Positions 1 to 11,578 of a stretch of DNA of 64,000 nucleotides are shown here, one piece after another; the stretch's first letter is position 1; each line of letters starts with the position of its first letter. Position numbers and translations under genes: made by a program. Source of the DNA: Meghimatium bilineatum (Eukaryota; Mollusca; Gastropoda; Stylommatophora; Philomycidae); the NCBI GenBank assembly GCA_034231615.1, contig CM067298.1:63332387-63396386 (forward strand), given 5' to 3'. The notes under the pieces are model-generated. The model was given only the letters and a program-made list of their open reading frames with translations. It did not search any database and was not told the DNA's origin.

Positions 1-343
1 TCATTCAAATTTGTTCCGACGCGAACTCCCCATCTTCGATATAGACAAAAATGGCGTCTCGACTACTCCAGCTAACGGCTAATTTCACAGCTTAGAATGT
101 CATCGCAAAGAGAATCCAGGCAACAACAGGGAATGTCTATCCCTAGACAAACAGTCTGTGACGGCGCAAGAGGCGGAAGAATTTAAAAGATCAACGGTTC
201 AAACGACGAAACAGCAAAGTGTGTGGCGCACAAGAGGCAAGTTCAGGGCATAAGAATGAATGTTGGTTGTCCACCGTGGAAAAGACTGAGACCTTACCAC
301 CTAACCCGAAAGTCACGCAACGGATCAACACCATCTGAATATT
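1..343 (+). other. Leader region of degraded RTE-type LINE
   Basis: No reading frame is recognisable here. The tract is less AT-rich than its surroundings and runs straight into the first endonuclease codons at 344, so it is probably the 5' untranslated part of the RTE element that follows. Whether it begins inside this window cannot be seen. Confidence 0.4.
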
Positions 344-704
344 ATGAATCAACATATTAGAATAGGAACATGGAATGTTAGAAGACTACACCAGTCAGGG
401 AAGATAGGAAACGTAATATTGGAGGCAGCAGCATCAAGTGTAGATATTCTAGAAATAGCAGAAACAAGATGGAAAGATGTTGGGTATACAAGAAAGGAAA
501 AAAAAAATAGTTTTATATATTCAGGAGGAGATTACCATGAGCTGATCCAGAAATACAAAATACATCAGCGTATACTTGACATATAATTACAGAATGATGA
601 TGCTAAAGATCAAAGCAAAACCTTTTGATCTAGCCATTGTACAAACATATGGCGTGTGACAAACTTATGACATACCAACTACAGATTATACTCTATCTAT
701 TCGC

Positions 705-1125
705 TAAACACTTCGTTGCCTTTCAGTGAGAGGTAGAAGAGATTTCTGGAGATGGCCTTCTAGTGTGTTGAGTATAGTGTGGTGTTCGTCGCCTCTTTTA
801 TTTCGGTGGTCCATCGTTTTCGTGGTCGACCTCTGGGTCTGCCTTCACTGTATCTGTGTAGCATAGCTTGCTGTGGTATGCTGTCTGATGGTAGTCTGCT
901 GATGTGTGCAAACCATTTTATCTGTTGTCTCTTAATATATTCTAAGATTGGAGTGGTATCGGTTCCTTGTTTAATGTCTTCATTTCTCATTCTGTCTCAA
1001 CGATATTCCTAGGATTCTGCGCAAGCATGCCATTTCAGCTGTCACAAGTTTACGTTTATCTTGTGCTGTCGTTGTCCATGTTTGGCTGTGGTAACACAGC
1101 GTTGGTATAATAATTTTTTTTGAAT
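705..1125 (-). mobile_element. LINE-D 3' fragment inserted in RTE-1
   Basis: The minus strand encodes a LINE RT C-terminal tail: IKRQQIKWFAHISRL, then GRPRGRPRKRWTTEI. The 3' end lies near 710 and the piece is 5'-truncated near 1125. A second copy of the same family lies at 18445-18730 on the same strand, with clear nucleotide similarity. The piece separates two halves of the RTE-1 endonuclease. I could not find a clean target duplication, so the limits are good to about 20 bp. Confidence 0.65.
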
Positions 1126-2452
1126 AATGTTATTTTGGTGTATAAATCTAAATTTGTGTTTCCATGGGTGACATGAATGCAAAAATAGGGAAAGGAAGTC
1201 ACAAGAACATTGTAGGGCAATTTGGACTAGGGACAAGAAATGACATTGGAGAAAGACATACAGTTCTGTGAGGAGAACAACATGACTATGTGTAATACAC
1301 TCTTCTTTGAACATGAAAATAGAAGATTATGTACCAAGAAAAGTCATGGAAATAGAAAGAGGAGCGAAATAGATTATATTATGATCAACAACAGACTTAG
1401 AAATAGTGCCAAAAACGCAAAAACATATCCAGAAGCAGATATCAGCTCTGATCAACATCCAGTGCTCTGCAAAATACGTGTCACACTTACTAAAAATTAA
1501 ACATATAAGAGTTCAAGACCCACAGATAGACGCATTATCAGTAAAACAACCAGACATACAACAAAAATACCTCGTAGAAGTAAGGAATATATATGAATGA
1601 ACATCTAATTATAGAATGCATGGAGAAATACAGAAGGGAAAATTGAAAAAAGAAACCAGATAATAAATGGCACAGCGTAAGGAAAAGTATTCAAACATTA
1701 AATGAACATTGAGTAAAACGAAAAGCCAAGAACAAACAAAATGGATCACAGATGAAATATTAGAGAAAATGTCAGAAAGAAAGCTAAAATATACTCATAC
1801 TCAAATATAGACAATGAGATAAAAAAAACAATGGCTAGAAACAAAATGCAGTGAAATAGAGGAAATGTCAATGCAAAAGGAGACATTAATGCATAAGGAG
1901 ATATGGCAAATAAAAAATAAGAAAAATCCTATAAATGATAAAAATGTGGCAGAATAAAACGGAAAATAATATTTGATAAAACGGAAGTATATACAAGATG
2001 GGAAGATTATGTGACGGAACTTTTTGATGACCAAATAACAAAAATCCAATGCACAACTGATGGACCAGCAATACTGAAAGTAGAAGTAGAAAATGCAATA
2101 AAATCAATAAAATGTTGAAAGCCAGCATGTTCCGACAATACAACAGTAGACATAATAAAAACTCTAAATGAAGTTAGTGTGGATATTATCACAGAAATTT
2201 GCAATGACATATATGAAACATACCGCATACCTAAAGACCTAACATAATTAATATCCATACCACTATCTAAGAAGCCCAGGGCTGTGGACTAACATAATAT
2301 ATAACAGCATGTTTAATCAGCCATTTAACTAAAATACTCCTGAAGATAATACACGGAAGAAATAAAAACAAGATAGACACGGAGGTTGGCGAAGAACAAT
2401 TTGGTGTTAGGAAAAACAAAGAAACCAGAGAAGCTATACTTAGTATCCGACT

Positions 2453-2680
2453 GGTAATGTGACGTATTCCTTCCAGAACGTTGTCTTCCTAATGAACTCT
2501 GTGAACCTCTTTCTGTCTTGGGCGATGTGGCTTGCATTTTCTAGCGGAAAGACACATAATTATGTGTCTTTCTAAACAGTTGTGTCTCTTTATATAACCA
2601 AACAGGCGTAGTTTTCTTTTTGTTGTTATGTTTAGTAACCAACACTCTGAAATCTTCAAAGTGTTTATAATAACACTAGG
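2453..2680 (-). mobile_element. LINE-F derivative, truncated copy, with 11-bp target duplication
   Basis: The piece is flanked by AGTATCCGACT at 2442-2452 and 2681-2691. Removing it and one repeat restores the RTE-1 RT reading (ILSIRLVIDKY). On the minus strand it carries a 5'-truncated and internally deleted version of the RT C-terminus seen whole at 48509-48784 (CWLLN..., RLFG, WKEYVT). Its 3' end falls at the stop codon, as in the three other copies in the window. Confidence 0.8.
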
Positions 2681-3825
2681 AGTATCCGACTAGTGATAGA
2701 TAAATATATATATGTCCCAAAAAGTATCTATATTTGCTTCATAGACTACAGCAAGGACGTTGACAGAGTCTAACATGAAAAAATTAATCAAATGTCTTCA
2801 AGAAATAGACATAGATGAAAAAGATATCAGACTGATTATACATATGTATTTGGTACAGACTACTTCAATGAGGTGTGAACGCAGATACTCTCCATACATA
2901 GAAATAAGAAGAGGGGTAAGACAAGGGTGCATTTTATAACTAAGCCTATTTCATATTTACACAGAGAGCACTTTTTTTTAAATATAGAAGAAATGCCAGG
3001 ACTCAAGATCATTGGGAAAATAATAAACAACCGGAGATATGCAGATGGCATACTCTTTTAACAGAAAGTGAACATGAACTACCAAGACCAATAGATCAAG
3101 TCAATAAATCAAATAATGAATATTGACTGGATATAAATATAAATAAAATCACAAGCTATGATAATCAGCAAGACACAGAAGACCAAAGGCTAAATATAAA
3201 CATACATGGAGAGAAAATACAACAAAGAAAACATTATCAATATCTTGGACACATAGTCACATAATCAGCAGATGTGAAACAGAAGTTAAGAGGAGAATAG
3301 GAATAGCTAAAAGTACCTTCAACGACATGAGGAAAATAGTTACATATAAACAAATTGCAAACAAGTTAAAAATGAGAATTATAAAATGCTACATATATTC
3401 TATAATAATGCATGGTTCAGAAAAATAGATACTAAACAAACAATTAGAAGACACAATTGATGGCTTTGGGATGTGGGTGTATGGAAGAATAGGGAGAACA
3501 TCATAGAAAGAAAATAAAACAAACAAAGAAGTTCTAAAAAAGCACTTCATATTAAGAAAGAATGGCTATGAGAAATGAATATATCAAGCTAATAAATAAT
3601 TTTGTCACATTAAAAGACATAACACCTTATTGAAGACCTTACTTGAGGGTAAAAAAAAAAGAAATCGAGGAAGAGGTAGGCACAGATACACGTGGGAGTG
3701 TAACATCACATGATGGACAGGTTACAGTCTAGCAGAGTGTACCATCAAAACAAGAGACAGGTGCTGTGAAAGGTCTGTTGCAGCAAACCTTCGTTGCAGA
3801 GACGGCACTTGATAATGATGATCAT

Positions 3826-4285
3826 CATCAATTACACCACCTTTATTCTCCCAGATTTTAGATGATTTAATAAAAGCTTGTTATATCGTGCATTGACTCC
3901 AGTCAACGAGATCATTGTTCGTCTACCTCAAGATGTCCAATATACATACCTGACTTTTATGTGTGTTCATATTATGATATTGATTTTCTTGGATAATACT
4001 CGTAATACACAAAATATCAAAATGTAAAATATATTTCACAGTACAGAAAGTTCAATCTCTCTTAAGATATTCAAAGTTATACCAAAGTAGTGTCTCCACA
4101 TGATATATTGCAGAACTTACATTTAGATGTAGCCATTATATAAATTAGAAAAATTGACTTGATGTTTTAAAGAAAAGGCTGGTCCGTGGGTAGCTTTAGA
4201 CGGCAGGGCATCTAAATTGCACACACTTTTAATAACGGCTGCAAAGGCATAAATGTTTGACTTCACTGTACTCAGATTACATCAT
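3826..4285. other. No feature seen
   Basis: AT-rich unique-looking sequence. I see no coding pattern or repeat. Confidence 0.4.
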
Positions 4286-4289
4286 ATAT

Positions 4290-4485
4290 ACACTATCCCT
4301 CTCAGCGAGGCGGTACGCCAGCTGTCGTGAGTGCCACTCACAGTACGTAACTCCGTAGATTCAAGCAGAAGTGATAACAAAAAAATCAAACCTTGAAAAC
4401 AAGATGTTGAAAGTGAGATTCGGAACCGCGACCTTTTATTCACAAAGATAATGGTTTAACCACTGCGCCAGGGAGATTTCAATAC
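4290..4485 (-). mobile_element. tRNA-derived SINE, degenerate
   Basis: Read on the minus strand from 4480, the sequence begins like a tRNA gene: an A-box-like TGGCGCAGTGGTTAAACC and a B-box-like GGTTCCGAATCTC about 35 bases later. A non-tRNA body continues to about 4290. No CCA-type or cloverleaf-perfect tRNA can be folded by eye, so a SINE head is more likely than a tRNA gene. The body shares a loose pattern (CTACG.AGTTAC) with the SINE at 60890-61110. Confidence 0.5.
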
Positions 4486-4489
4486 ATTT

Positions 4490-5235
4490 TAATAATTCGA
4501 CGGAAAATTGAAGATTAAACTATATACATGACAACTCTGCTTGATTTAAATGTACGTTCTGTTCAGTGTAAGTTTTTCTTATTTCAATTACTTTGTGATA
4601 TACTGTTGCGAATTTGACAAATTGAAGAGTTTGTCAACTGTGAATGACTGGAGAAGTTGTAATCTATTAAGTTGACACATCCACTTGTTCTGGGAGCTCA
4701 TGCGATGAACGTTTATTCTAGTTCTCACTATCTTCTTTAATAGGGCAATACTTTAAAATCCCACATTTTAAATGTAGTATTTTTTTTTATGGACAATTGA
4801 AAAAGGTGGAACTTTAGAGTAAACCCTGATCCGAAAGGAAAAATGTGAAAACTCAGGAGAATGAAACTTCATGAATCACTAAATGAATGCAGGATAAATC
4901 TACTTACTATAAATCGATGCGTAGACCAAACGACCTTCAACAAGCGCAAAGCATCATATGGAAAGCAGAGGACAAGACTGCGTATGAACAAATCACATAT
5001 TTAACCAGACGAATACTTGGAGGAAAGGAATGGTAAACTTGTGTATAAAAACTGAAATAGAGTAATGAAAAAATAAAAATAATCCAAAACGTAAGTTATA
5101 GAACGTACATAATATTTATACGAATCAAGGACAGGTGTTATGGTGGAAGGTCTGTGGAGTACCACATTGATCATGTAAACGTTTCAAAGCACATATCAAG
5201 TTCTGTTATCCAAGAAACACGATTTGATGTCAGTC
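4490..5235. other. No feature seen
   Basis: AT-rich sequence with no recognisable element. Short frames here have no family resemblance. Confidence 0.4.
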
Positions 5236-5244
5236 ACATGAATG

Positions 5245-5450
5245 TGTATGGCGCTGTGGTGGTGATTTACACAACGCATCTGTGTTGGCCAAGGTACCGG
5301 GTTCGAATTCCCCTACAGGCAATTGTGCATCAGGGCCGTCCAGAAAGAAAATGGCAAACTACTGAACCAATTTATATTGCTAGGAAAATAACTACATCCA
5401 AAAGACACTGGGTTAATGACTATGTCCCGAAGCGGATACGCTTCTAATTT
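5245..5450 (+). mobile_element. SINE-T copy (tRNA-derived)
   Basis: This copy has a B-box-like GGGTTCGAATTCC near 5306 and then a body that matches the SINE-T copy at 14766-14968: CAGGCAATTGTGCATC, a GAAAG..AT.GCAA.CTACTGAAC block, TTTATATTGC, then TGGGTT.AT..CTA.GTCC, ending near GGATACGCTTCTAAT. It has no poly(A) tail. The A-box region is mutated. Confidence 0.75.
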
Positions 5451-5920
5451 TTTTAATATTTTGGAAACTTTGTCTGTACCGTTGACGTATTCAGCAACAT
5501 GAGTCCAGAATCTGCGATGAATATTGTGGTGCTGATGACGAAATCGATGCCAGTCTCACCTACGTAAGTTATGGCACAATGTTTGCAAAGTATGAAGTAG
5601 ATGAAATTGATATAACCACAAGCATAGACCTCTTCAATAAGTGAATATATGAAATATCAGGAAACGGGTGAGCATCACACAGGCACGCGTGTTGCTTAAG
5701 AGACAAAAAGTACTTTCTCAGAAATGTGTCTTAGAACAAATAAAACATAATTCTTGTCTTGTCTTGCCTGATGAGTATAGGTATTATTGGGCACTGTTTT
5801 TATTGTGGGGCCAAACGTGTTGTTTACTGTATGTACGCTTATCTTGTAGATATGCCTATGATTTATGTCCATACCTAAGAATTTGGAACTTTCTTATTCA
5901 TAACTGTAAACATTGAACCT
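5451..5920. other. No feature seen
   Basis: An 82-codon open frame at 5668-5916 has no recognisable motifs and unremarkable composition. I regard it as chance. Confidence 0.35.
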
Positions 5921-5924
5921 ATGG

Positions 5925-6090
5925 GTTCCCGCCAAAGACGGATGTGTCGGACCATTGGCGCAAATAAAACGGCAACCCAACGCATTTCCATTCTCTGGAC
6001 TACATCCTGCTAGAAATCTAGTAGGACAATGGTATTGCTACAAGGGAGATCCAGCAGGAGTTTGTGAATGAACGATGAAGAAGAAGAACC
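5925..6090 (+). mobile_element. SINE-G fragment (GAA-tailed)
   Basis: This is a 3' part of the SINE-G family: AGACGGATGTGTCGGACC, GGCGCAAATAAAAC, CGCATTTCCATTCTCTGGAC, ACATCCTGCTAGAAATCTAG, a GGAGTTTG-like block and a GAAGAAGAA tail at 6077-6087. It belongs to the same subtype as the copies at 27205-27362 and 45755-45912, which carry an extra CTAGTAGGA...TACAAG segment. Confidence 0.75.
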
Positions 6091-6190
6091 TATGGGTTGT
6101 TTTAACAATGTCTGTTGTCTATGAAAAACGTTCTGCCCTGATGTTATCGCACTAGAATGACGATCAAAGAATTGAAACTGTTACCTGCCA

Positions 6191-7978
6191 CTCAGGATGT
6201 AATATACACTGTTACACTCGGAAAGTAATATACACTGTTACACTCAAGACGTAATATACACTGTTACACTCGGAAAGTAATATACACTGTTACACTCAGA
6301 AAGTAATATACACTGTTACACTCAGAAAGTAATATACACTGTTACACTCGGAAAGTAATATAAACTGTTACACTCAGAAAGTAATATACACTGTTACACT
6401 CAGGATGTAGTATACACTGTTACACTCAGAAAGTAATATACACTGTTACACTCAGGATGTAGTATACACTGTTACACTCAGAAAGTAATATACACTGTTA
6501 CACTCAGAAAGTAATATACACTGTTACACTCAGGATGTAGTATACACTGTTACACTCAGAAAGTAATATACACTGTTACACTCAGGATGTAGTATACACT
6601 GTTACACTCAGAAAGTAATATACACTGTTACACTCAGGATGTAATATACACTGTTACACTCGGAAAGTAGTACACACTGTTACACTCGGAAAGTAATATA
6701 CACTGTTACACTCAGGATGTAGTATACACTGTTACACTCAGAAAGTAATATACACTGTTACACTCAGGATGTAATATACACTGTTACACTCGGAAAGTAA
6801 TACACACTGTTACACTCGGAAAGTAATATACACTATTACACTCAGAAAGTAATATACACTGTTACACTCAGAAAGTAATATACACTGTTACACTCAGGAT
6901 GTAGTATACACTGTTACACTCAGAAAGTAATATACACTGTTACACTCAGAAAGTAATATACACAGTTACACTCAGAAAGTAGTATACACTGTTACACTCA
7001 GAAAGTAATATACACTGTTACACTCAGGATGTAGTATACACTGTTACACTCAGAAAGTAATATACACTGTTACACTCAGAAAGTAATATACACTGTTACA
7101 CTCAGGATGTAGTATACACTGTTACACTCAGAAAGTAATATACACTGTTACACTCGGAAAGTAATATACACTGTTACACTCGGAAAGTAATATACACTGT
7201 TACACTCAGAAAGTAATATACACTGTTACACTCAGGATGTAGTATACACTGTTACACTCAGAAAGTAATATACACTGTTACACTCAGGATGTAGTATACA
7301 CTGTTACACTCAGAAAGTAATATACACTGTTACACTCAGGATGTAGTATACACTGTTACACTCAGAAAGTAATATACACTGTTACACTCAGAAAGTAATA
7401 TACACTGTTACACTCAGAAAGTAGTATACACTGTTACACTCAGAAAGTAATATACACTGTTACACTCAGGATGTAGTATACACTCTCACACTCAGAAAGT
7501 AATATACACTGTTACACTCAGGATGTAGTATACACTGTTACACTCAGAAAGTAATATACACTGTTACACTCAGGATGTAGTATACACTGTTACACTCAGA
7601 AAGTAATATACACTGTTACACTCAGGATGTAGTATACACTCTCACACTCAGAAAGTAATATACACTGTTACACTCAGGATGTAGTATACACTGTTACACT
7701 CAGAAAGTAATATACACTGTTACACTCAGAAAGTAATATACACTGTTACACTCAGGATGTAGTATACACTGTTACACTCAGGACGTAATATACAGGCCAT
7801 ATTTAGACTTAATAGGGCCCTAAGCTATTTGAGATATGGGGGCCCTTTTAACGATTAATAATATATAGATAGTGAAATAAAAAGTGTTTGGGAACCCCAA
7901 TACAGTGGGGGCCCTAAGTTATAGCTTGTTTAGCTTATAGGTAAATCTGGCATTGGTAATATACACTGTTACACTCAT
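6191..7978. repeat. 26-bp minisatellite, about 61 copies
   Basis: A head-to-tail array of a 26-bp monomer. All copies share the core ATACACTGTTACACTC and differ mainly before it: one subtype reads GAAAGTAAT and the other GGATGTAGT. The two often alternate, giving a loose 52-bp higher-order unit. Rare variants include CACTCTCACACTC near 7484 and 7630. The monomer resembles the SINE-G segment ACTGTTTACCTTCCACGCATGTCGTA that it replaces. The array is interrupted at 7793-7955. Confidence 0.95.
7793..7955. mobile_element. hAT-type MITE, 163 bp, inside the minisatellite
   Basis: The insert is bounded by GTAATATA at 7785-7792 and 7956-7963, an 8-bp duplication in register with the array (the next monomer bases CACTG follow only on the right). 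Its ends are imperfect inverted repeats: CAGGCCATATTTA at the left and, reversed, CAATGCCAGATTTA at the right. GGGCCC-containing inner blocks are also inverted. An 8-bp duplication and CA..TG ends fit hAT elements. It has no coding capacity. Confidence 0.75.
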
Positions 7979-8189
7979 ACCGTAGGAGACAGGAGATGTT
8001 TAGGTGGAGATAGCTGTCTCATCCCAAGGAGTGTCAACATGATTCGCAAGCCATCCTGAAGTCAGATATGTCTGACCAAAAGGCGCAGAAATCGCAACTA
8101 AGCTGTAGCCATTTCCAAATGTATTCTGTTCAGACTAGGTCCTGCTAATCTGAAGGAGTGTCAAAACGAATGCATAAGAAGAAAATACT

Positions 8190-8760
8190 TCACAATTTCT
8201 GAAAACTAAAGCATCTAATGCAATGAAATGTTTACAGCAAAATGAGATTTATGTAATGACTTAACATAGACATGCTAAATTCAACGTTTAATTGATTCTA
8301 ACAGCAAACAGTGTTAAGCTTAATTACCTGCTAACTCTCACGTTTATTGCGAAACGAAAGGGATTTCACGTCTTATATTCACAGAAACAGGAAGCCTGAT
8401 TGTTACACGTGTATATTTAAAATAGGATATTAGCCGTAATTTTTTTTAATTTTCGGTGCGAGTTTTAGCAAAGGAAAATTCAATTATTTTGTGTCTTCGA
8501 GGTTCGAGAGGTGTTTTGAATGTTGCCTTGATATACAAATACTTTGATGCAGTAGAATCCCTTTATAGAGACAACGTTTATAACAAATTTCTCAATAAAA
8601 CAACACTTTGAAAAAATTACTGTTACTATATACATATTTCGTCGGTCTTGACCACGTTATAATTCGAGTTCACAATATTTGGACATGACATCCAAGAACA
8701 TGGAGTTTTCATGAAGGATAAAATGAGAGGGATAATACAATAACATTTATATCATTTTGG
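8190..8760. other. No feature seen
   Basis: AT-rich sequence with no element or coding pattern that I recognise. Confidence 0.4.
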
Positions 8761-8764
8761 AGGT

Positions 8765-9960
8765 GTGCAAAGAGTTTCGCATTCTTCTCGTGTGGACGCA
8801 GGGTTAACAGATAACCAAGATCCTAAAAAGTACCTCCTCGTAGTGCATACTGTAAACAGAAAGACAGCTGCTTTTGCTGTCTTTCTGGTAACACCTTTAG
8901 GCTGGTGTCCATGGGTGTATCTTTGTATTCAGTCTCGGTTAGCCAATAATGCAGAAAAATTGGAGGGGCAACCAATGTCGATGTCTCAATATGGGTAGAT
9001 TCCTTTAGGATATGAGTACAAATTGATTCTGGGAAGAGGCAATGTGCCGCTAGAAGGCAGCGTTCAGTATGTGAATCGATATAGTGGCAACGAAGCTACA
9101 ATTATGCATCACGAGATCGATGGTCGGAGTGCTGTTCATGCTCAATAACACACGAAAGGCCACATGTCCTACTACAATTGACCCCGCTCAAGGTAGGAGT
9201 TATGATTCGAGTATTGGGAACGTCGACATGCACTCCTGGTTATGAATACGGCTCCCCATTGAACACAGGACAGGCATTGAACAAATTTCGGGGGGTGGGG
9301 TACATTGCTCATATTTCTGACCGAAGTAGTGTTGGTACTCTGATTCTAGCCGCTATGGGCAACATAGAGGGGGAAACAAGCCAGTAAAGACACTGAAAAC
9401 CTATCCCAACTCGACTGACGGCCGTTTCCATGCACGGCTCATACAGAGAGAATTGGGTTCAGTATCCAAGGGCCCACTGCGAAGAGCTCCTCGTCCAAAA
9501 TATACGGAATCTGCTTACTTCTTTGGGTGATAGGCGCAATACAACACAGGTTGCTTGGCGATACATTGGAGTGTCATCACAAGTGGACTCGGCGAGTGCG
9601 TGAGAAATGCACACTTAAAATCGCAGACAAGTTTCGCAAAGCAGCACATAGTCTAGGAGGTTGTATTAACCCTGAATATAATTCGACTCGCCGTTGCCCA
9701 ACACGACTCAAACAGAAGAAATTAGGTTTGGGTACTGAGGACACAAATGTGGTAATGGAATGGTTTTCCTACACGAGAAATAGTTCACTGGCTGTGAATC
9801 GCCTCGTCGGAGGATAGACGCATATTTGGTGATAAGGAAAATTGCCAGTTCCTCTCGTGACATATACCACTCGGAGAAGAAGACTCCTTCAACAGGCATT
9901 GCAGTAAGCCGAAAGCTGAAATATCCTGTGTATGAAAGAAAGCTCAGAAAAACCACATCG
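8765..9960 (+). pseudogene. GC-richer tract with broken coding-like frames, unidentified
   Basis: By eye this kilobase is clearly richer in G and C than its neighbours. It carries several plus-strand frames that look like pieces of one broken gene: 8765-8998, about 9005-9150, 9178-9387, about 9440-9600, and 9527-9817, with stops and frame changes between. Residue use is protein-like (for example GYEYGSPLNTGQALNKF and REKCTLKIADKFRKAAHS). I do not recognise the family. It could be a dead retrotransposon segment or a retro-pseudogene. There is no tail or target duplication to decide. Confidence 0.35.
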
Positions 9961-11250
9961 TTGCAAATAGGAAGTAAGCGCTAATCGCTGCCAATTTCTT
10001 TGGTTATTGACACACAAAAAACATACCATGTAGTAAATAAATATAAAAATAGAAAACTATAGTTAAACGGCAGTTTTATTTTAATTAATGGGAAAATGTC
10101 ACATTGTCTTTTTAAAAAAAAACGTTGGCTTTGCGAAGTTATTTGACGTAATCCAGCTATTATTTAAAACACACTTTATTTTGTTTCTTGGAAGATTGCA
10201 TGCAGTTATATGAATTCAAAATGATTGAATATGTCGTATTTAATTTTTCCATCGGTTTAAGAAATGGTTGAACGATTAATAAAATAGGGAATATTGATGT
10301 ATATTAAATGCACTTTGATTTGATTTATTTAGAAGGACTGAATACCATATATATATATACCTGAATATATTACTATATACCAAAAATGGACGCTGCATGT
10401 TACAACATGCACTAAAATGATGTCTTAAAGGGCATTTTAAATTCCCATGGGAAGAAATGAAGAAACATCAGTCAATAAATATAACACTAAACATGAAATA
10501 TGTACCTAGAAATTCTTAAAATGTATAATATCTTACTCAGAATGTAAACAGATAAAGTGGGTAACAGAAACATAGAAAATCAAACAAAATCTCATGGCAG
10601 AGTAATGGTCATAGAGGGCATGGTTTAACTTGGGATCTAAATTGCAGACATGAGCTACTATAATGAATGCCGTTGCTTCGGCCAAACTGAAATGTCGATT
10701 TATCCTTTTAACTATTTAATTTGTTCTGAATGTAAATATATTGAAGAAATAAAGAATCCATTAATGGTGAAGGTAAGCCAGTAAATAAACCAGAGCTATA
10801 AAACGTGGTTTTTCTATAAATGTTCAGTTACATTATCACTGGCTGATCAGACACTGCTTGACTTGGATCACCTATCGCACCTGCTTAGTAACTATGACGC
10901 TATTTCTCGATCTTCCCAAAGCATGCATTTTGGTTTCATATTTTTCTGTATCTAGGAAAACCACATAAGTAGTTTTTATTTTAAACGACCAATACCGAGT
11001 GAACATGTATCCCGAGTATACTGATAGGCGGAACAGTGACTTTACACTACAATATCGCAGCTCCCAAATAAAGGAAGGAACCTATAGCACGTTAAACTAC
11101 TTAGTCGTAATGCTAACACTGTCTATTTTGAGAATATTTCGCAGGTACGTTCTGTGTATCTGTTTACTTACTATAAGACAAAAATTAGACGACCACACGA
11201 ATTTGTTCAAATATTTCTCTTTAAGGACCTTAAACATCAACTTAGACCAG
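9961..11250. other. No feature seen
   Basis: AT-rich sequence with a short TA run near 10349-10362. Nothing recognisable. Confidence 0.4.
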
Positions 11251-11288
11251 AAGTTTGCAACATATTTTTGGTTCTAGATTCTCAGATG

Positions 11289-11578
11289 TTTCTTCTTCTT
11301 CTTCTGCTTTCGCTCTCAAACTACTGCAGATTAGCAGGAAGTAGTCTGGAGAACGGAATGCGTTGTGTCATGGTTTACAGCATTGCTGCGATATCTGCGC
11401 TTTTTGGCCTGACACATCCGACTTCAGCATGACTTTGGGTCACTGACCATATATGGGATGGGTCAGAAAATTCCATTCCATAACCTCCTTAGTCGTCTTT
11501 TACGACATTCATGGAAGGTAAACAATGTTGTTATTATTTTCTCCCCTTTCGGGCCCCGGCAACACATGGGAGCCATCA
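11289..11578 (-). mobile_element. SINE-G copy with 34-bp target duplication
   Basis: On the minus strand this is SINE-G from the GGGCCCGAAAG block (near 11550) to a GAAGAAGAAGAA tail (11289-11303). In between lie the GTCGTAAAAGACGACTAAGG, CTGTCAGTGACC-like, GCTGAAGTCGGATGTGTCAG and CGGAATGCGTT-complement blocks. It is flanked by two copies of a 34-bp sequence at 11255-11288 and 11579-11612 (TTGCAACATATTTTTGGTTC and on) that differ at three positions. It is 5'-truncated relative to the copy at 50090-50465. Confidence 0.85.

Larger units (their letters stand above)
344..3825 (+). pseudogene. RTE-1: degraded RTE-clade LINE, endonuclease to RT C-terminus
   Basis: This is a nearly full-length but broken non-LTR retrotransposon. 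Endonuclease sequence starts at 344 with the pattern IRIGTWNVRRL and an ETRW block, as in apurinic-type endonucleases. It resumes near 1165 (GDMNAKIGK) and ends with SSDQHPVLCKI near 1450-1485. The reverse transcriptase follows in many short frames from about 2030 to 3300, including a mutated Y.D block near 2740 and a gapped RYADGI remnant near 3030. The C-terminal part (3350-3815) matches the copies at 45053-45535 and 17455-17648. It ends in the final GDGT-type codons followed by a TGATGA-like tail, a common RTE 3' end. Stops and frameshifts are everywhere, so it is dead. It hosts a LINE-D fragment near 705-1125 and a LINE-F derivative at 2453-2680. Confidence 0.8.
6120..8185 (+). mobile_element. 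SINE-G copy split by an internal minisatellite
   Basis: The left flank of the array (about 6145-6195: ATCAAAGAATTGAAACTG, then TTACCTGCCAC) aligns with the SINE-G interior seen whole at 50215-50260 (AGCAAAGAATAGCAACACTG, then TTTACCTTCCACGC). The right flank from 7964 continues the same SINE: GTAGGAGACAGG, ATAGCTGTC, CTGAAGTCAGATATGTCTGA, AAAGGCGCAGAAATCGCA, CCTGCTAATCTGAAGGAGTG, then an AAGAAGAAAA tail. Everything between is a 26-bp tandem array plus one inserted MITE. One SINE has therefore been inflated from about 300 bp to 2 kb. Confidence 0.75.

Noticed and set aside
6186..7795. CRISPR-like regularly repeated sequence
   Set aside because: Units abut directly without unique spacers, and the setting is animal SINE sequence. 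It is a minisatellite.
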